From Porcipelethomonas sp964621265 (GTDB lineage: Bacteria > Bacillota > Clostridia > Oscillospirales > Ruminococcaceae): a DNA stretch of 64,000 nucleotides. The notes beneath the pieces are model-generated. The model was not told the origin of the DNA. It was given only the letters and a program-made list of their open reading frames with translations, and did not search any database. The DNA is taken from NCBI GenBank assembly GCA_964621265.1, contig CAZULQ010000001.1, forward strand, positions 124,001 through 188,000, written 5' to 3'. The position numbers and the translations under genes were made by a program. Of this stretch, positions 32,216-41,380 are shown in pieces (position 1 is the first letter of the stretch; every line of letters starts with the position of its first letter).

Positions 32216-32243
32216 AAGCCTGAGGTTAAAACCTCAGGCTTTT
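32216..32243. terminator. Bidirectional terminator between HAD and DegV genes
   Basis: A perfect 12-bp stem AAGCCTGAGGTT/AACCTCAGGCTT followed by TTACTTTTTT; convergent genes on both sides. Confidence 0.75.
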
Positions 32244-33096
32244 ACTTTTTTGTATAAAACATTATTCCGATACTGCCGGGGCCAAGATTGCAGTACGTTG
32301 TTGCGGAAACATCCTGAAAATAAATTCTCTTCCAGTTTATTTTTCTGGTTACCTCGTCATACACAAGCTTTTTAAGTTCCTCAGAGGAATCATCAATAGC
32401 TATAAAGAGAATATCATCTGAAATATTCTTGCTTTTGCGAAGCATCTTTCTCACATATTTTTTTACATAAGACATCTTACTTCCGAAACAGAATTTAGTC
32501 ACCTTCAATTCATTACGCTTAAGTCTTAGTATAGGCTTTATCTTGAAAAAGTTCATGAGATTTGAAAGCGTTGCGCTGAATCTGTTGTTATTTGCAACAT
32601 AGTGGGTATCCTTGAAAACAAAGCTGCAGCTTATTCTGTTTTTGACAATCTCAAGCTCACGAAGTATAATCTCAATCGTCGCATTGGACCTTGCAAGGTC
32701 TGCCGCAGCCAGCACGAAAAGTCCCATACCATGTGAAACATATCCCGAATTGATAACATAAACACCATCAATCCCCTCTGCCGCCTTCACGGCATTATTA
32801 TAACCCTTGCTCAGATTGCTTGAAACAGAAATATGCACAAGCCTTTTTGTTCCGTTTTCAGTAAGCTTTAAAAAATGCTCCCTGTATTCTTCGACAGAAG
32901 CAGGTATACTTGCAACAATAACTTCGTCTTTTTCAAGATATTCTCTTATAGAGCTTAAATCAGCTTCAGTATAGTCCTGAAATATTGCATCTCTTATGGA
33001 AACATAAAAAGGGACAATATGCACAGAATATTTCTTTATAAGTCTTTCTGGCAGGTCGCAGACACAATCCGCGGAAATCACTATTTTCTTATTCAT
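32242..33096 (-). CDS. DegV family fatty-acid-binding protein
   Basis: A 284-residue DegV-fold protein: the N-terminal ISADCVCDLPERLIKKYSVHIVPFYV and the VASIPASVEEYREHF stretch hold the lipid head-group Thr/Ser site, and HISVSSNLSKGYNNA follows. The family binds fatty acids and in some bacteria (FakB) presents them to a kinase; no fakA is near. Its ATG overlaps the stop of the hybrid kinase gene (ATGA type), so it is the last gene of the signalling operon. That placement is unusual and may indicate a lipid signal, but this is inference. Confidence 0.85.
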   Translation of the reverse strand: MNKKIVISADCVCDLPERLIKKYSVHIVPFYVSIRDAIFQDYTEADLSSIREYLEKDEVIVASIPASVEEYREHFLKLTENGTKRLVHISVSSNLSKGYNNAVKAAEGIDGVYVINSGYVSHGMGLFVLAAADLARSNATIEIILRELEIVKNRISCSFVFKDTHYVANNNRFSATLSNLMNFFKIKPILRLKRNELKVTKFCFGSKMSYVKKYVRKMLRKSKNISDDILFIAIDDSSEELKKLVYDEVTRKINWKRIYFQDVSATTYCNLGPGSIGIMFYTKK

Positions 33097-35198
33097 GCAT
33101 CCTGCTCCTTCTTATTAATAATAAGCTGTGGCGGCAACCATTTCAGCAGCACATCCTTGAGCACATTCGACTGAATAGGCTTTGAAACAAAATCCTGAAA
33201 TCCTTCTGTGATAAAAAGGTCTCTTGCGTCGCTCACAGCATTTGCAGTAAGTGCAATCACAGGAATTTTCTGTGCATAATCCATTTCAAGAAGACGTATT
33301 TCACGATGTGTTTCGATACCATCCATTTCAGGCATAAGATGATCCATAAATATAAGATCATATTTTTTCTGCTTAATCATATCAAGCGCCTGCATTCCGC
33401 CTGAGGCTGTGTCAATATTCATCTCATACGGCTTCATAAGACCCTGTGCAACCTTAAGATTCAGCATATTGTCATCGACAATAAGAACCTGTGCCTGCGG
33501 CGCTGTAAACTCATCAGGAAGATTCATCTTTTTCTTCTGCTGAGACTGTTTGTTTATAATATCGCTGAACTTTCTTGTATAGAAAGGCTTATAGATATTC
33601 ATTATATTTTCGCCGACAGGAACGTGATTTGCTCTTTCCTGAATAACTGCAACATTATGCTCCCTGGAAAGCTCATCAAAATACTTTCTGTCCTCAAGAT
33701 ATTCAGCCTTGCCTATAATGACATGTGAATACTTTCCTGTGGTGGTTTCATTTTTCAGGTCATCGAGGTTTTTGCAGATATATCTTGATGTATTAAGCTT
33801 TCTCACAACTGTTCTGAAAGCATTTATAAATGACTGTACTGCAAATTCAGGCATTTTCTCCATACTGTAATAATAAAGTATTTTGATATCGTCCTGATTT
33901 TCAAATGTTACAATAGGTGTTTCATCCACAACCTTCTGAGGAATGACAACTCTGAATTCTGTCCCCTTGCCATAATCACTCTTTACGCTTATAACACCAT
34001 TCATAAGCTTTATGAGTTTCTTTGTGATAGGGAGTCCGAGACCAGTACCCTCAATTGTATGCGTTTTCTCAGCATCAACTCTGCCATAAGCGTCAAAGAT
34101 TTTACGGATATGTTCTTTTTTGATACCGATTCCGCTGTCTCTGACAGAAATTATAAGGTTTATTCCATAGCTTTCTTTTCTGCTGGTAAGAGTCAGAAGG
34201 AATCCGCCCTCCTGGGTATACTTAAGCGCATTTGTGAGCAGATTTATCATAATCTGCTTTATTCGCATTTCATCACCATAAAGAAGGTCGGGAATGTCAG
34301 GGTCAAGGTCGACAGTAAATTCAAGATTCTTGTTTCCCTTTCTTGCAACTGTCATATAAACCACGTCATTGAGTACATCAGAAAGCCGATACTCATTACA
34401 TGAAATTTCCATTCTTCCCGACTCGATTTTTGAAAAGTCAAGCAGGTCATTTATGATACTCATCAGATTTTTACTGGAATGATATATATTATCATTGTTT
34501 TCTCTGACGATTTCTGAAATATCCTCATTCATTGTCAGTTCACACATACCCATAATGGCGTTCATCGGTGTTCTGATTTCATGGGACATATTGGCAAGGA
34601 ATTCACTCTTTGAACGGTTTGATTCCTCAGCTTTCCTGATAAGCACCTTCTGAGATTCCTCAAACCTGTCAATTCTTATAAAAATAACGAGTGCAAGTAT
34701 AAAGAATGCCCAGTAGATAATCGGGAAACGTATTCGTATTTCTGATGAATACTGATAACCGAATTTGTTAAGAGGTGTCATCATATAAACAGGTACTGTA
34801 ATACCAAGAAGAAGACTCAGTATACCACCGTAATAAAGATTGACAAGAGCCATAGCACCCATAGGCACAAACAGCAGCCACATAATACTTACGCCTCCGA
34901 CGCCCCCCTCATACAAAAAGAACACCATAAGCACATAAAGGAATATGTCAACACAATATGAAAGCAGCCTTGAGGATTTGATTTTTGCAAAAACTACAAT
35001 TATCAGAATCATAAAAAGTGTAATTGCCGCATTGACAAAGCCCATGATTGTGTTCATCTTCAGAAAGCATACCAGACTCATAATCGCAGCATACACACTA
35101 ATAAGTGCAAAAGCGATATAAAGTCCGCTTCGATTGAATGTCTGACTTTTTTCACGGACACGCATAATATAACTGAATATATTTTTTATTTTAGACAT
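33093..35198 (-). CDS. Hybrid sensor histidine kinase with C-terminal receiver
   Basis: A 701-residue membrane kinase. Five or six transmembrane helices (about 20-175) lead to HisKA (phospho-acceptor His in NMSHEIRTPMNAIMG), HATPase (INLLTNALKYT, VRDSGIGI, GTGLGLPI), a degenerate receiver-like middle region (about 440-545) and a true C-terminal receiver (VLIVDDN, phospho-Asp in YDLIFMDHLMPEMDG, Lys in FVSKPI). It has no HPt domain, unlike its paralogue at 36267, which could supply one. It belongs to the minus-strand operon 38669-32242 with REC-HD-GYP between the two kinases. Confidence 0.9.
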   Translation of the reverse strand: MSKIKNIFSYIMRVREKSQTFNRSGLYIAFALISVYAAIMSLVCFLKMNTIMGFVNAAITLFMILIIVVFAKIKSSRLLSYCVDIFLYVLMVFFLYEGGVGGVSIMWLLFVPMGAMALVNLYYGGILSLLLGITVPVYMMTPLNKFGYQYSSEIRIRFPIIYWAFFILALVIFIRIDRFEESQKVLIRKAEESNRSKSEFLANMSHEIRTPMNAIMGMCELTMNEDISEIVRENNDNIYHSSKNLMSIINDLLDFSKIESGRMEISCNEYRLSDVLNDVVYMTVARKGNKNLEFTVDLDPDIPDLLYGDEMRIKQIMINLLTNALKYTQEGGFLLTLTSRKESYGINLIISVRDSGIGIKKEHIRKIFDAYGRVDAEKTHTIEGTGLGLPITKKLIKLMNGVISVKSDYGKGTEFRVVIPQKVVDETPIVTFENQDDIKILYYYSMEKMPEFAVQSFINAFRTVVRKLNTSRYICKNLDDLKNETTTGKYSHVIIGKAEYLEDRKYFDELSREHNVAVIQERANHVPVGENIMNIYKPFYTRKFSDIINKQSQQKKKMNLPDEFTAPQAQVLIVDDNMLNLKVAQGLMKPYEMNIDTASGGMQALDMIKQKKYDLIFMDHLMPEMDGIETHREIRLLEMDYAQKIPVIALTANAVSDARDLFITEGFQDFVSKPIQSNVLKDVLLKWLPPQLIINKKEQDA

Positions 35199-35212
35199 AC
35201 TTTTTTCCCGCT

Positions 35213-36256
35213 TTAATCGTATTTTACCATCTTTTCAAGTGTTGGTCTGAGTTCAAAGAATGTTTCAAGGATTATCGGCTCAAACGCCTTGCCCTTATCC
35301 TCCTGCATTATCTCAAATGCCGTGTCTATGCTCATAACGTCCTTGTAAGGTCGCTTTGAAACAAGTGCATCAAAAACATCGGCAACAGCAAGTATTCTCG
35401 CTGAAAGAGGAATATCCTCACCCTTAAGGCCTCTTGGATATCCAAGACCGTTCCACTTTTCATGATGGAGACACGCCACGTCGCAAGCCATTTTCAGAAA
35501 TTCAGGGGATACCATGTTCGACATGTTTTCACGGATAAGTCTTTCTCCCGAGCGTGTATGAAGCTTTACAATTTCGTATTCTTCAGGAGTAAGTCTGCCT
35601 GGCTTTGAGAGAATGGAATCAGGTATCGTGATTTTTCCGATATCATGAAGCGGTGCTGCACGTCTTAAGTCAGACATATAATCCTCAGTCAGCGTTTCTG
35701 TGTAAGTGCCCTTTTTCTTAAGGCTTTCAGCAAGAAGCGAAACATAAACGCTGGTTCTCTTGATGTGCTGTCCTGTTGTGCCGTCACGGCTTTCAATTAC
35801 ATTACCGAGTGTCATGATAACGTCATTCTGCATACGGGTAATCTGTTCAAGCTGCATTGCAACCATTTTTTCAAGGCTCTGACGATAAGCCTCCATTTCA
35901 AGAGTTCTGCTTACTCTCTTTTCAAGAACCGTCGGAACAAACGGTTTGCCTATGTAATCAACAGCGCCGCTTTCAAAGCATTTTTCCTCGGTGTTTATGT
36001 TCCTGTCGGCACTTAAGAAAATAACAGGAATTTTACACCACTGCGCCGTATTTCTTATTCTCTCCATAATTTCAAATCCGCTTATATCGGCGAGATTAAT
36101 ATCAAGCAGAATAAGGTCAGGTATGTTTTTTTTCAGATATTCGAACACCATTTTTCCTGAATTTACCGCTGCAACACGGTATTTATCATTGAGAACCTTT
36201 TGTGCAATCATTAAGTTTGACTTATCATTATCTACTACTAAAATTATTTTTTTCAT
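35213..36256 (-). CDS. Response regulator with HD-GYP output domain
   Basis: A 347-residue protein with a receiver domain at residues 1-120 (VVDND, phospho-Asp in PDLILLDINLADISG, Lys in YIGKPF) and an HD-GYP domain (APLHDIGKITIPD, HHEKWNGLGYPRGLKGEDIPL). All metal-binding residues are present, so phosphodiesterase activity toward cyclic di-GMP or a related molecule is likely. It lies 10 bp after one hybrid kinase gene and 14 bp before another. The likely design is kinase-controlled cyclic-dinucleotide turnover rather than transcription control. Confidence 0.9.
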   Translation of the reverse strand: MKKIILVVDNDKSNLMIAQKVLNDKYRVAAVNSGKMVFEYLKKNIPDLILLDINLADISGFEIMERIRNTAQWCKIPVIFLSADRNINTEEKCFESGAVDYIGKPFVPTVLEKRVSRTLEMEAYRQSLEKMVAMQLEQITRMQNDVIMTLGNVIESRDGTTGQHIKRTSVYVSLLAESLKKKGTYTETLTEDYMSDLRRAAPLHDIGKITIPDSILSKPGRLTPEEYEIVKLHTRSGERLIRENMSNMVSPEFLKMACDVACLHHEKWNGLGYPRGLKGEDIPLSARILAVADVFDALVSKRPYKDVMSIDTAFEIMQEDKGKAFEPIILETFFELRPTLEKMVKYD

Positions 36257-36266
36257 TTATTTCACC

Positions 36267-38669
36267 TTATTTCTGACATCTTGAAATCACTTCTGAAACT
36301 AATTTTACTGCGTATTCGTAATCACATTTTTCAACTGAATTTTCTATATCGTCAAGCATACCTGATACATTTTCCGAAACAATACCGCTTGCTGTTGAAT
36401 TTCTCAGTGTTTCTATGCATTTGAGCGCACTGTTCATTTCAAAATTTTCTGTGTATTCACGGAGCTCATTTAAAATCAGAATATACTGCTCCTCCGAAAG
36501 TTCCACAGCTTCCTGTGGTTCCTTTACTCCGATCATCTTTTCAACAGATTTGAGAACCTCATCAAAGCACTTCATGAAGTTTTCAAAGGAGTTTCTGATC
36601 TGGTCTGCGTCAGCAGCCTTTCCGAGCATTTCCTGTTCCTTTGCCATCGAAGAAAATCTCGATGCACCGATATTAAGAGATGTACTCTTTATAGCATGCA
36701 CTGTGATAGTATAATTCTTCCAGTCTGAATTTTCAACGTATGAAGGAAGCTCATCCTGATATTTTCTGGACTGTTCATAGTAGCTTCCGAGAATCTCGTT
36801 ATAGAGTTCTTCATCATCAGAAAAATACTTGAGTCCGACTTCCCTGTCAACCCATTCATCTCCGCCCGGTGAATATATTACATCTGTATTTTCATGTTTA
36901 ACAGGCTTTCTGTATTCGATAAGACGAGGGTGAAGCATTTTTCTTAAAACTTTTTCAAGGTCAGTTACGTCAATAGGCTTGCTTAAATATTCCGCAAATC
37001 CTTCCTTTAAGTATTCCTCTCTTGCACCGGCTATTGCATTGGCAGTCAGAACAACAACAGGAGTATCATGATTGAGATTGTCTTCCCCGTGAAGCATTCT
37101 GAGAGTTTCAATTCCGTCAGGCGACGGCATCATGTGGTCCATAAAGATAAGGTCATAGCATTTTCCATGACACATTCTCATACATTCATCGCCATTTGGT
37201 GCAAGGTCAGTTTCAATCTCATATTTTTTAAGCAGATGCTTTATAACCTCAAGATTTATCTTGTTGTCATCAACGGCAAGTATCTTCGCCTTAGGTGCCG
37301 CAAAGTGGCCGACCACCATATTTTCAGCATCAGTATTCACCTCATCCGCACATGCAATTTCCTGGGTAAGTCTGATTGTAAATATGGAACCTGAACCATA
37401 CACACTTCTTGCATCGATTGTTCCACCCATAAGCTCAACAAGTCTCTTTGTTACTGCAAGACCAAGACCGAGGCCTTCAATATTTCTGTGTCTTTTAATG
37501 TCAATACGGTTAAATCCGTCAAAGAGGGTTTTAATACAGTCTTCCGGAATACCAACACCCGTATCAGCTACTCTTATAACAAGGTTGACCTTATCTTCGT
37601 CAATTTTTTCACAGCCGAATGTAAGTGCAACATAGCCCTTTTCGGTATACTTAACGGCATTTGTCAGAAGATGAGTTACAACACGGCTTATCTTGTAGTT
37701 GTCACCTGTCATGAACTTCGGGATTTCATCATCAACCGTCAGCTTGTATTCAAGACCCTTTTTACTGATTTTCGGCTCAATGATTTTGTTTATACTGTTG
37801 AGCAGTGCGTCGAATTTATAGTTATACTCCTCAATTTCCATAAGACCCGATTCAATCTTTGAAAAGTCGAGAATATTGTTTACAAATTCAAGCAACACAT
37901 GGCTTGCATTCTTTATGCTTCCTGCATACTGTGTAATGGAATCGCTGTTGCTCTCACGCAGAATGATTTCATCCATGCCGATAATAGCGTTAATCGGTGT
38001 TCTGATTTCGTGGGACATATTTGTCAGGAACTCATTTTTTGCCTCATTTGCACGTTCAAGTGCAAGCATGGCTTCACGAAGTTCAATTGTCTGCTGTTTT
38101 AAGCTGTCACTCTGTTTGCCGTAAATATATGTCTGGTACTTGAAGATAACACCAAACAGTATCGATACAACCAGCATACACTGAATAATATCCATAACAA
38201 TGGCAGCTTGGGTATCAATTGTATGTATATACTCGGGATAATACATTTCAAATAAGAGGCATCCCACAAGAATTGCTACATTAAGTACATACATAATAAT
38301 GCAATACGGCATTTTCAGAATAATCCACAATATAACAAGACTTACGACAAACCATACAGGCATACCGCTTACCATACCTCCCATGGTAAAATACATTGCG
38401 GGGAAAATTGTCAGGTCAACGATACAGGTCAGAACGAGTGCTATATTCTGCTTCCTTTTTATTACTGAGAAATACACAGCCCAGCCTAAAAATATGTCAA
38501 CAAGGGCAATCATAAGAATACCCACAGGGTTGAAGTCAAGAAAAATCGTTGCAATCAAGGATATAAACCCACCTATGCAAAGTGCTGTAAGCGTTATATT
38601 AAGAAGCTTGTGCTGTATATCATATTCATCACTGAAAAGTGCGTTTTTTAGTGCTTTTATCGGATTCAT
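36267..38669 (-). CDS. Hybrid sensor histidine kinase with receiver and HPt domains
   Basis: An 800-residue membrane kinase. Six or seven transmembrane helices (about 20-185) are followed by a short coiled coil, HisKA (NMSHEIRTPINAIIG), HATPase (VTHLLTNAVKYT, VADTGVGIPED, GLGLGLAV), a receiver (ILAVDDN, phospho-Asp in YDLIFMDHMMPSPDG, Lys in YLSKPI) and an HPt domain (His in TVHAIKSTSLNIGA, about 690). A complete His-Asp-His relay is thus in one chain, and the HPt could phosphorylate the REC-HD-GYP protein encoded 10 bp downstream. It is first in the operon, with a promoter at 38729-38757. Confidence 0.9.
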   Translation of the reverse strand: MNPIKALKNALFSDEYDIQHKLLNITLTALCIGGFISLIATIFLDFNPVGILMIALVDIFLGWAVYFSVIKRKQNIALVLTCIVDLTIFPAMYFTMGGMVSGMPVWFVVSLVILWIILKMPYCIIMYVLNVAILVGCLLFEMYYPEYIHTIDTQAAIVMDIIQCMLVVSILFGVIFKYQTYIYGKQSDSLKQQTIELREAMLALERANEAKNEFLTNMSHEIRTPINAIIGMDEIILRESNSDSITQYAGSIKNASHVLLEFVNNILDFSKIESGLMEIEEYNYKFDALLNSINKIIEPKISKKGLEYKLTVDDEIPKFMTGDNYKISRVVTHLLTNAVKYTEKGYVALTFGCEKIDEDKVNLVIRVADTGVGIPEDCIKTLFDGFNRIDIKRHRNIEGLGLGLAVTKRLVELMGGTIDARSVYGSGSIFTIRLTQEIACADEVNTDAENMVVGHFAAPKAKILAVDDNKINLEVIKHLLKKYEIETDLAPNGDECMRMCHGKCYDLIFMDHMMPSPDGIETLRMLHGEDNLNHDTPVVVLTANAIAGAREEYLKEGFAEYLSKPIDVTDLEKVLRKMLHPRLIEYRKPVKHENTDVIYSPGGDEWVDREVGLKYFSDDEELYNEILGSYYEQSRKYQDELPSYVENSDWKNYTITVHAIKSTSLNIGASRFSSMAKEQEMLGKAADADQIRNSFENFMKCFDEVLKSVEKMIGVKEPQEAVELSEEQYILILNELREYTENFEMNSALKCIETLRNSTASGIVSENVSGMLDDIENSVEKCDYEYAVKLVSEVISRCQK

Positions 38670-38728
38670 AAATTACCACCTTATCCAATTTTTTACATAT
38701 TTATAAAAAATTACAGTTATACAAGATA

Positions 38729-38757
38729 ATTATATCACACTTTTTGACTTTTTACAA
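38729..38757 (-). promoter_or_regulatory. Promoter of the hybrid kinase/HD-GYP operon
   Basis: On the minus strand TTGTAA (38752-38757), 17-bp spacer, TATAAT (38729-38734), 60 bp upstream of the start. The rest of the region 38670-38923 is AT-rich and holds the divergent aldo/keto reductase promoter. Confidence 0.6.
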
Positions 38758-38863
38758 GTCATTTTGCATATATGAGCAATATTTTTTTAAAATTATTGGG
38801 TTAAATTACACAAACAGCTGATATATACAGCAAATAATGCATGTAATGTCATATTCATGATAC

Positions 38864-38892
38864 TTGACTACATGCCTGATATGTGATAATAT
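38864..38892 (+). promoter_or_regulatory. Promoter of the aldo/keto reductase operon
   Basis: TTGACT (38864-38869), 17 bp, TAATAT (38887-38892), with an alternative -10 TGATAAT overlapping it. It is 32 bp before the start codon. Confidence 0.5.
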
Positions 38893-38923
38893 TAACTCAA
38901 TAAAGAATAAGGAGGGTATCATC

Positions 38924-39901
38924 ATGTTCACTGCAAACGACAACCGCTACGAAAAGATGTATTATAATAAGGTAGGAAAATGGGGACTTCGTCTGCCGCC
39001 TGTATCGCTCGGACTCTGGCAGAATTTCAGCTTCACAGACAATCTTGAAAACATGGAAAAGATGTGTCATACTGCTTTCAACAACGGCATTGTCCACTTC
39101 GACCTTGCAAACAATTACGGCAATCCATATAACGGTGCCGCTGAGGAGAATTTTGGAAAAATACTCAAAAGGGGCCTGGGTGAATACCGTCATGAGCTCT
39201 GCATTTCAACCAAAGCAGGCTATGATATGTGGGATGGCCCATACGGCGCAAAGCACGGCTCCCGCAAGTATCTTCTGACATCTCTTGAACAGTCACTTAA
39301 GAGAATGGACCTCGACTATGTTGATATTTTCTATCACCATGTCTTCGACCCTGAAACTCCTCTCGAAGAGGTTGCCTGCGCACTCGACCAGGCTGTAAGA
39401 CAGGGCAAGGCGCTTTATGTAGGAATTTCCAACTACAACGCAGAGCAGACTGCTGAAATCAAGAAGATTTTTGATGAGCTGAAAACTCCTTTTATCATCA
39501 ATCAGCCGTCATACTCAATGCTCAACCGCTGGATTGAAACTGACGGGCTCAAAGACTATGCAGCTGAAAACGGTATCGGACTTGCTGTATTCTCCCCTCT
39601 TGCACAGGGTCTGCTGACAGACAAGTACATCGGCGGAAATTACACATCAAACCGTCCGTGGATGAACAACAAGCCTGATGACGCAACTATGGACAAGCTT
39701 TTCAGGCTTAATGACATTGCGGCGTCAAGAGGACAGAAGCTTTCACAGCTCGCACTTTCGTGGGTGCTCAGAGACAAAAAGGTTACAACTGTAATTATCG
39801 GTGCAAGCCGTCCTGAACAGATTGAAGAAAATATGCAGGCTGTTTTCAAGACTGATTTTACTGCTGATGAGCTTGAAGCAATAGAAAAGCTTATCAAGTG
39901 A
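38924..39901 (+). CDS. Aldo/keto reductase (YghZ/Kv-beta-like group)
   Basis: A 325-residue NAD(P)H-dependent oxidoreductase with a TIM barrel. The catalytic tetrad is visible: Asp and Tyr in FDLANNYG, Lys in STKAG and His in YHHVFDP. NADP-binding segments are SPLAQGLLTDKYIGG and VIIGASRPEQIEEN. The GPYGAKHGSRKYLLTSLEQSLKRM stretch is typical of the L-glyceraldehyde-3-phosphate reductase (YghZ) group. GGAGGG lies 8 bp before the ATG at 38924. The next gene, a flavin reductase-like protein, overlaps its stop by 4 bp. Confidence 0.92.
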   Translation: MFTANDNRYEKMYYNKVGKWGLRLPPVSLGLWQNFSFTDNLENMEKMCHTAFNNGIVHFDLANNYGNPYNGAAEENFGKILKRGLGEYRHELCISTKAGYDMWDGPYGAKHGSRKYLLTSLEQSLKRMDLDYVDIFYHHVFDPETPLEEVACALDQAVRQGKALYVGISNYNAEQTAEIKKIFDELKTPFIINQPSYSMLNRWIETDGLKDYAAENGIGLAVFSPLAQGLLTDKYIGGNYTSNRPWMNNKPDDATMDKLFRLNDIAASRGQKLSQLALSWVLRDKKVTTVIIGASRPEQIEENMQAVFKTDFTADELEAIEKLIK

Positions 39902-40425
39902 AAACGCTGATTATTAACGGTTCGCCGAGAAACAACGGAAATACTCAAAGGCTTGTTTCCATGCTGACACAAGAATTAAAAGGCGAACAAAAAATCATAA
40001 ACGCTTACAAAAGCGATATTTCACCATGCATTGACTGTCGTTACTGCTTTAAGCAAAACGGCTGTTCAATAACGGACGATATGCAGGAGATTTATAAGTA
40101 TATCGGTGAATGTGATAATATCGTCATTGCTTCACCTGTATATTTTTCGGGGCTTACTCCTCCGATTGTGAGTATCGGAAGCAGACTTCAGACGCTTTAC
40201 TGCAGCAGAACGTTCCGCAGAGAGCAATTTACCGACAAACTGAAAAAAGGCGCTGTTATTCTGACCCGTGACGGAGACGGTGAACCTGATATGGCAATAA
40301 GAGCGGCTAGAATTTTCCTCAGACAGATGTATTGCAGCGATATTTTAAAAGAAGAAATCTTCTGCGGAGAAGGTTCTGATGATGCAATGAGAATAAAGAA
40401 AACAGCGGATTTGCTTAACAAATGA
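39898..40425 (+). CDS. Flavodoxin-fold NADPH-dependent FMN reductase / iron-sulfur flavoprotein-like
   Basis: A 175-residue relative of the protein at 2354. The FMN-binding loop is INGSPRNNGNTQ, the Cys cluster is CIDCRYCFKQNGC (a possible 4Fe-4S site) and IASPVYFSGLTPPI is the second flavin loop. It starts at a GTG overlapping the stop of the aldo/keto reductase gene (GTGA), so translation is coupled. The pair may work on the same carbonyl or redox substrate. A terminator follows. Confidence 0.82.
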   Translation: MKTLIINGSPRNNGNTQRLVSMLTQELKGEQKIINAYKSDISPCIDCRYCFKQNGCSITDDMQEIYKYIGECDNIVIASPVYFSGLTPPIVSIGSRLQTLYCSRTFRREQFTDKLKKGAVILTRDGDGEPDMAIRAARIFLRQMYCSDILKEEIFCGEGSDDAMRIKKTADLLNK

Positions 40426-40431
40426 CAAAGC

Positions 40432-40463
40432 AAGGGCGATGATTTTTTCATCGCCCTTTTTCT
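40432..40463. terminator. Bidirectional terminator between reductase and SpoIIQ-like genes
   Basis: A perfect 11-bp stem AAGGGCGATGA/TCATCGCCCTT with a TTTTT loop and a following TTTTCTTATT run. Confidence 0.75.
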
Positions 40464-41215
40464 TATTCTACGATTTCAAGCGGATTTACAAACGAACCAT
40501 TTTTTGTCATTTCAAAATGAAGATGTGATGCCTCGGCAGTTTCAACATCGGCAGTTTCGCCGACCGCTCCGATTTCCTCTCCGCATGCAACTTCCTGTCC
40601 GACCTGGACGGTTACGCCCTCATTAAGATTGCTGTATCTTGTAATCATTCCATTGCCGTGGTCAATGGAAACTGTAATTCCCCACAGTGGGTCATTATCA
40701 ACAGCTGAGACAATTCCCGAGCCCGAAGCCTTTACAACATCACCGAGTGACGCCGAAATATCAACGCCGTTATGTGTCTGCCACGCACCCGTAGTCTTTG
40801 ATTTAACAAGTTCACCGCCGCTGAATTCATTGAGTACCTCACCCTCAAGCGGCATAACAAACTTTTTCTCCTCAGGCTTTGCAGTCTCCTCAGCACTTTC
40901 CTGTGTATCACTCTCCTGCTCAGTTTCCTCCTCGTTCTCTGTAAGCGGTTCGGTTTCTGGTAAGGCAGTTGTTGTTACTGTTTCTGTTGTAACAATAGGT
41001 GCAAACGTAACCTTAGGTATGTCCGTTCTGATTTCAGCCGCAGCCTTTTCATTACTTTCAGACAATGAACTGAGTGATGACTGAAGCTCACCTGTAAGGC
41101 TACCTGTTGTCTGGGAATATGCAAAATAACATGCAACCCCAACCATTCCGATACTCAGTGCAAGTGCAACATAAAAGCCTTTTCCGCTTAAAATTGATTT
41201 CTGATTTTTCTTCAC
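40463..41215 (-). CDS. Membrane-anchored M23 domain protein, SpoIIQ-like
   Basis: A 250-residue protein with one N-terminal transmembrane helix (about 14-33), a Ser/Glu/Thr-rich linker, and a LytM domain (about 120-250). The segments VMPLEGEVLNEFS, ELVKSKTTGAWQTHNGVDISA and GITVSIDHGNGMITRYSNL closely follow SpoIIQ, the forespore partner of SpoIIIAH in engulfment. The zinc ligands seem present (HNGVD and HLHFE), unlike Bacillus SpoIIQ, where the site is degenerate, but as in Clostridial SpoIIQ. It begins at GTG behind GGAGG. It supports a sporulating lineage, together with the cotJ genes. Confidence 0.75.
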   Translation of the reverse strand: MKKNQKSILSGKGFYVALALSIGMVGVACYFAYSQTTGSLTGELQSSLSSLSESNEKAAAEIRTDIPKVTFAPIVTTETVTTTALPETEPLTENEEETEQESDTQESAEETAKPEEKKFVMPLEGEVLNEFSGGELVKSKTTGAWQTHNGVDISASLGDVVKASGSGIVSAVDNDPLWGITVSIDHGNGMITRYSNLNEGVTVQVGQEVACGEEIGAVGETADVETAEASHLHFEMTKNGSFVNPLEIVE

Positions 41216-41343
41216 AATTAATACCTCCGAATGTAGTATTCCTCAAACAATAATACCTTGATAAAACGGCAAGGTTTTCTTGTCTCAACAATAGTTTTGA
41301 CTGTTTCTGCCCGTTTATACCTTTTACGGAATATTTTTAAAAA

Positions 41344-41373
41344 TCAGAAAAAAGGAGACCCGAAGGTCTCCTT
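41344..41373 (-). terminator. Terminator of the large LRR-dockerin gene
   Basis: On the minus strand a perfect 9-bp stem AAGGAGACC/GGTCTCCTT with a four-base loop (stem 41352-41373), followed by TTTTCTGATTTTT. Confidence 0.75.
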
Positions 41374-41380
41374 AAATTTA

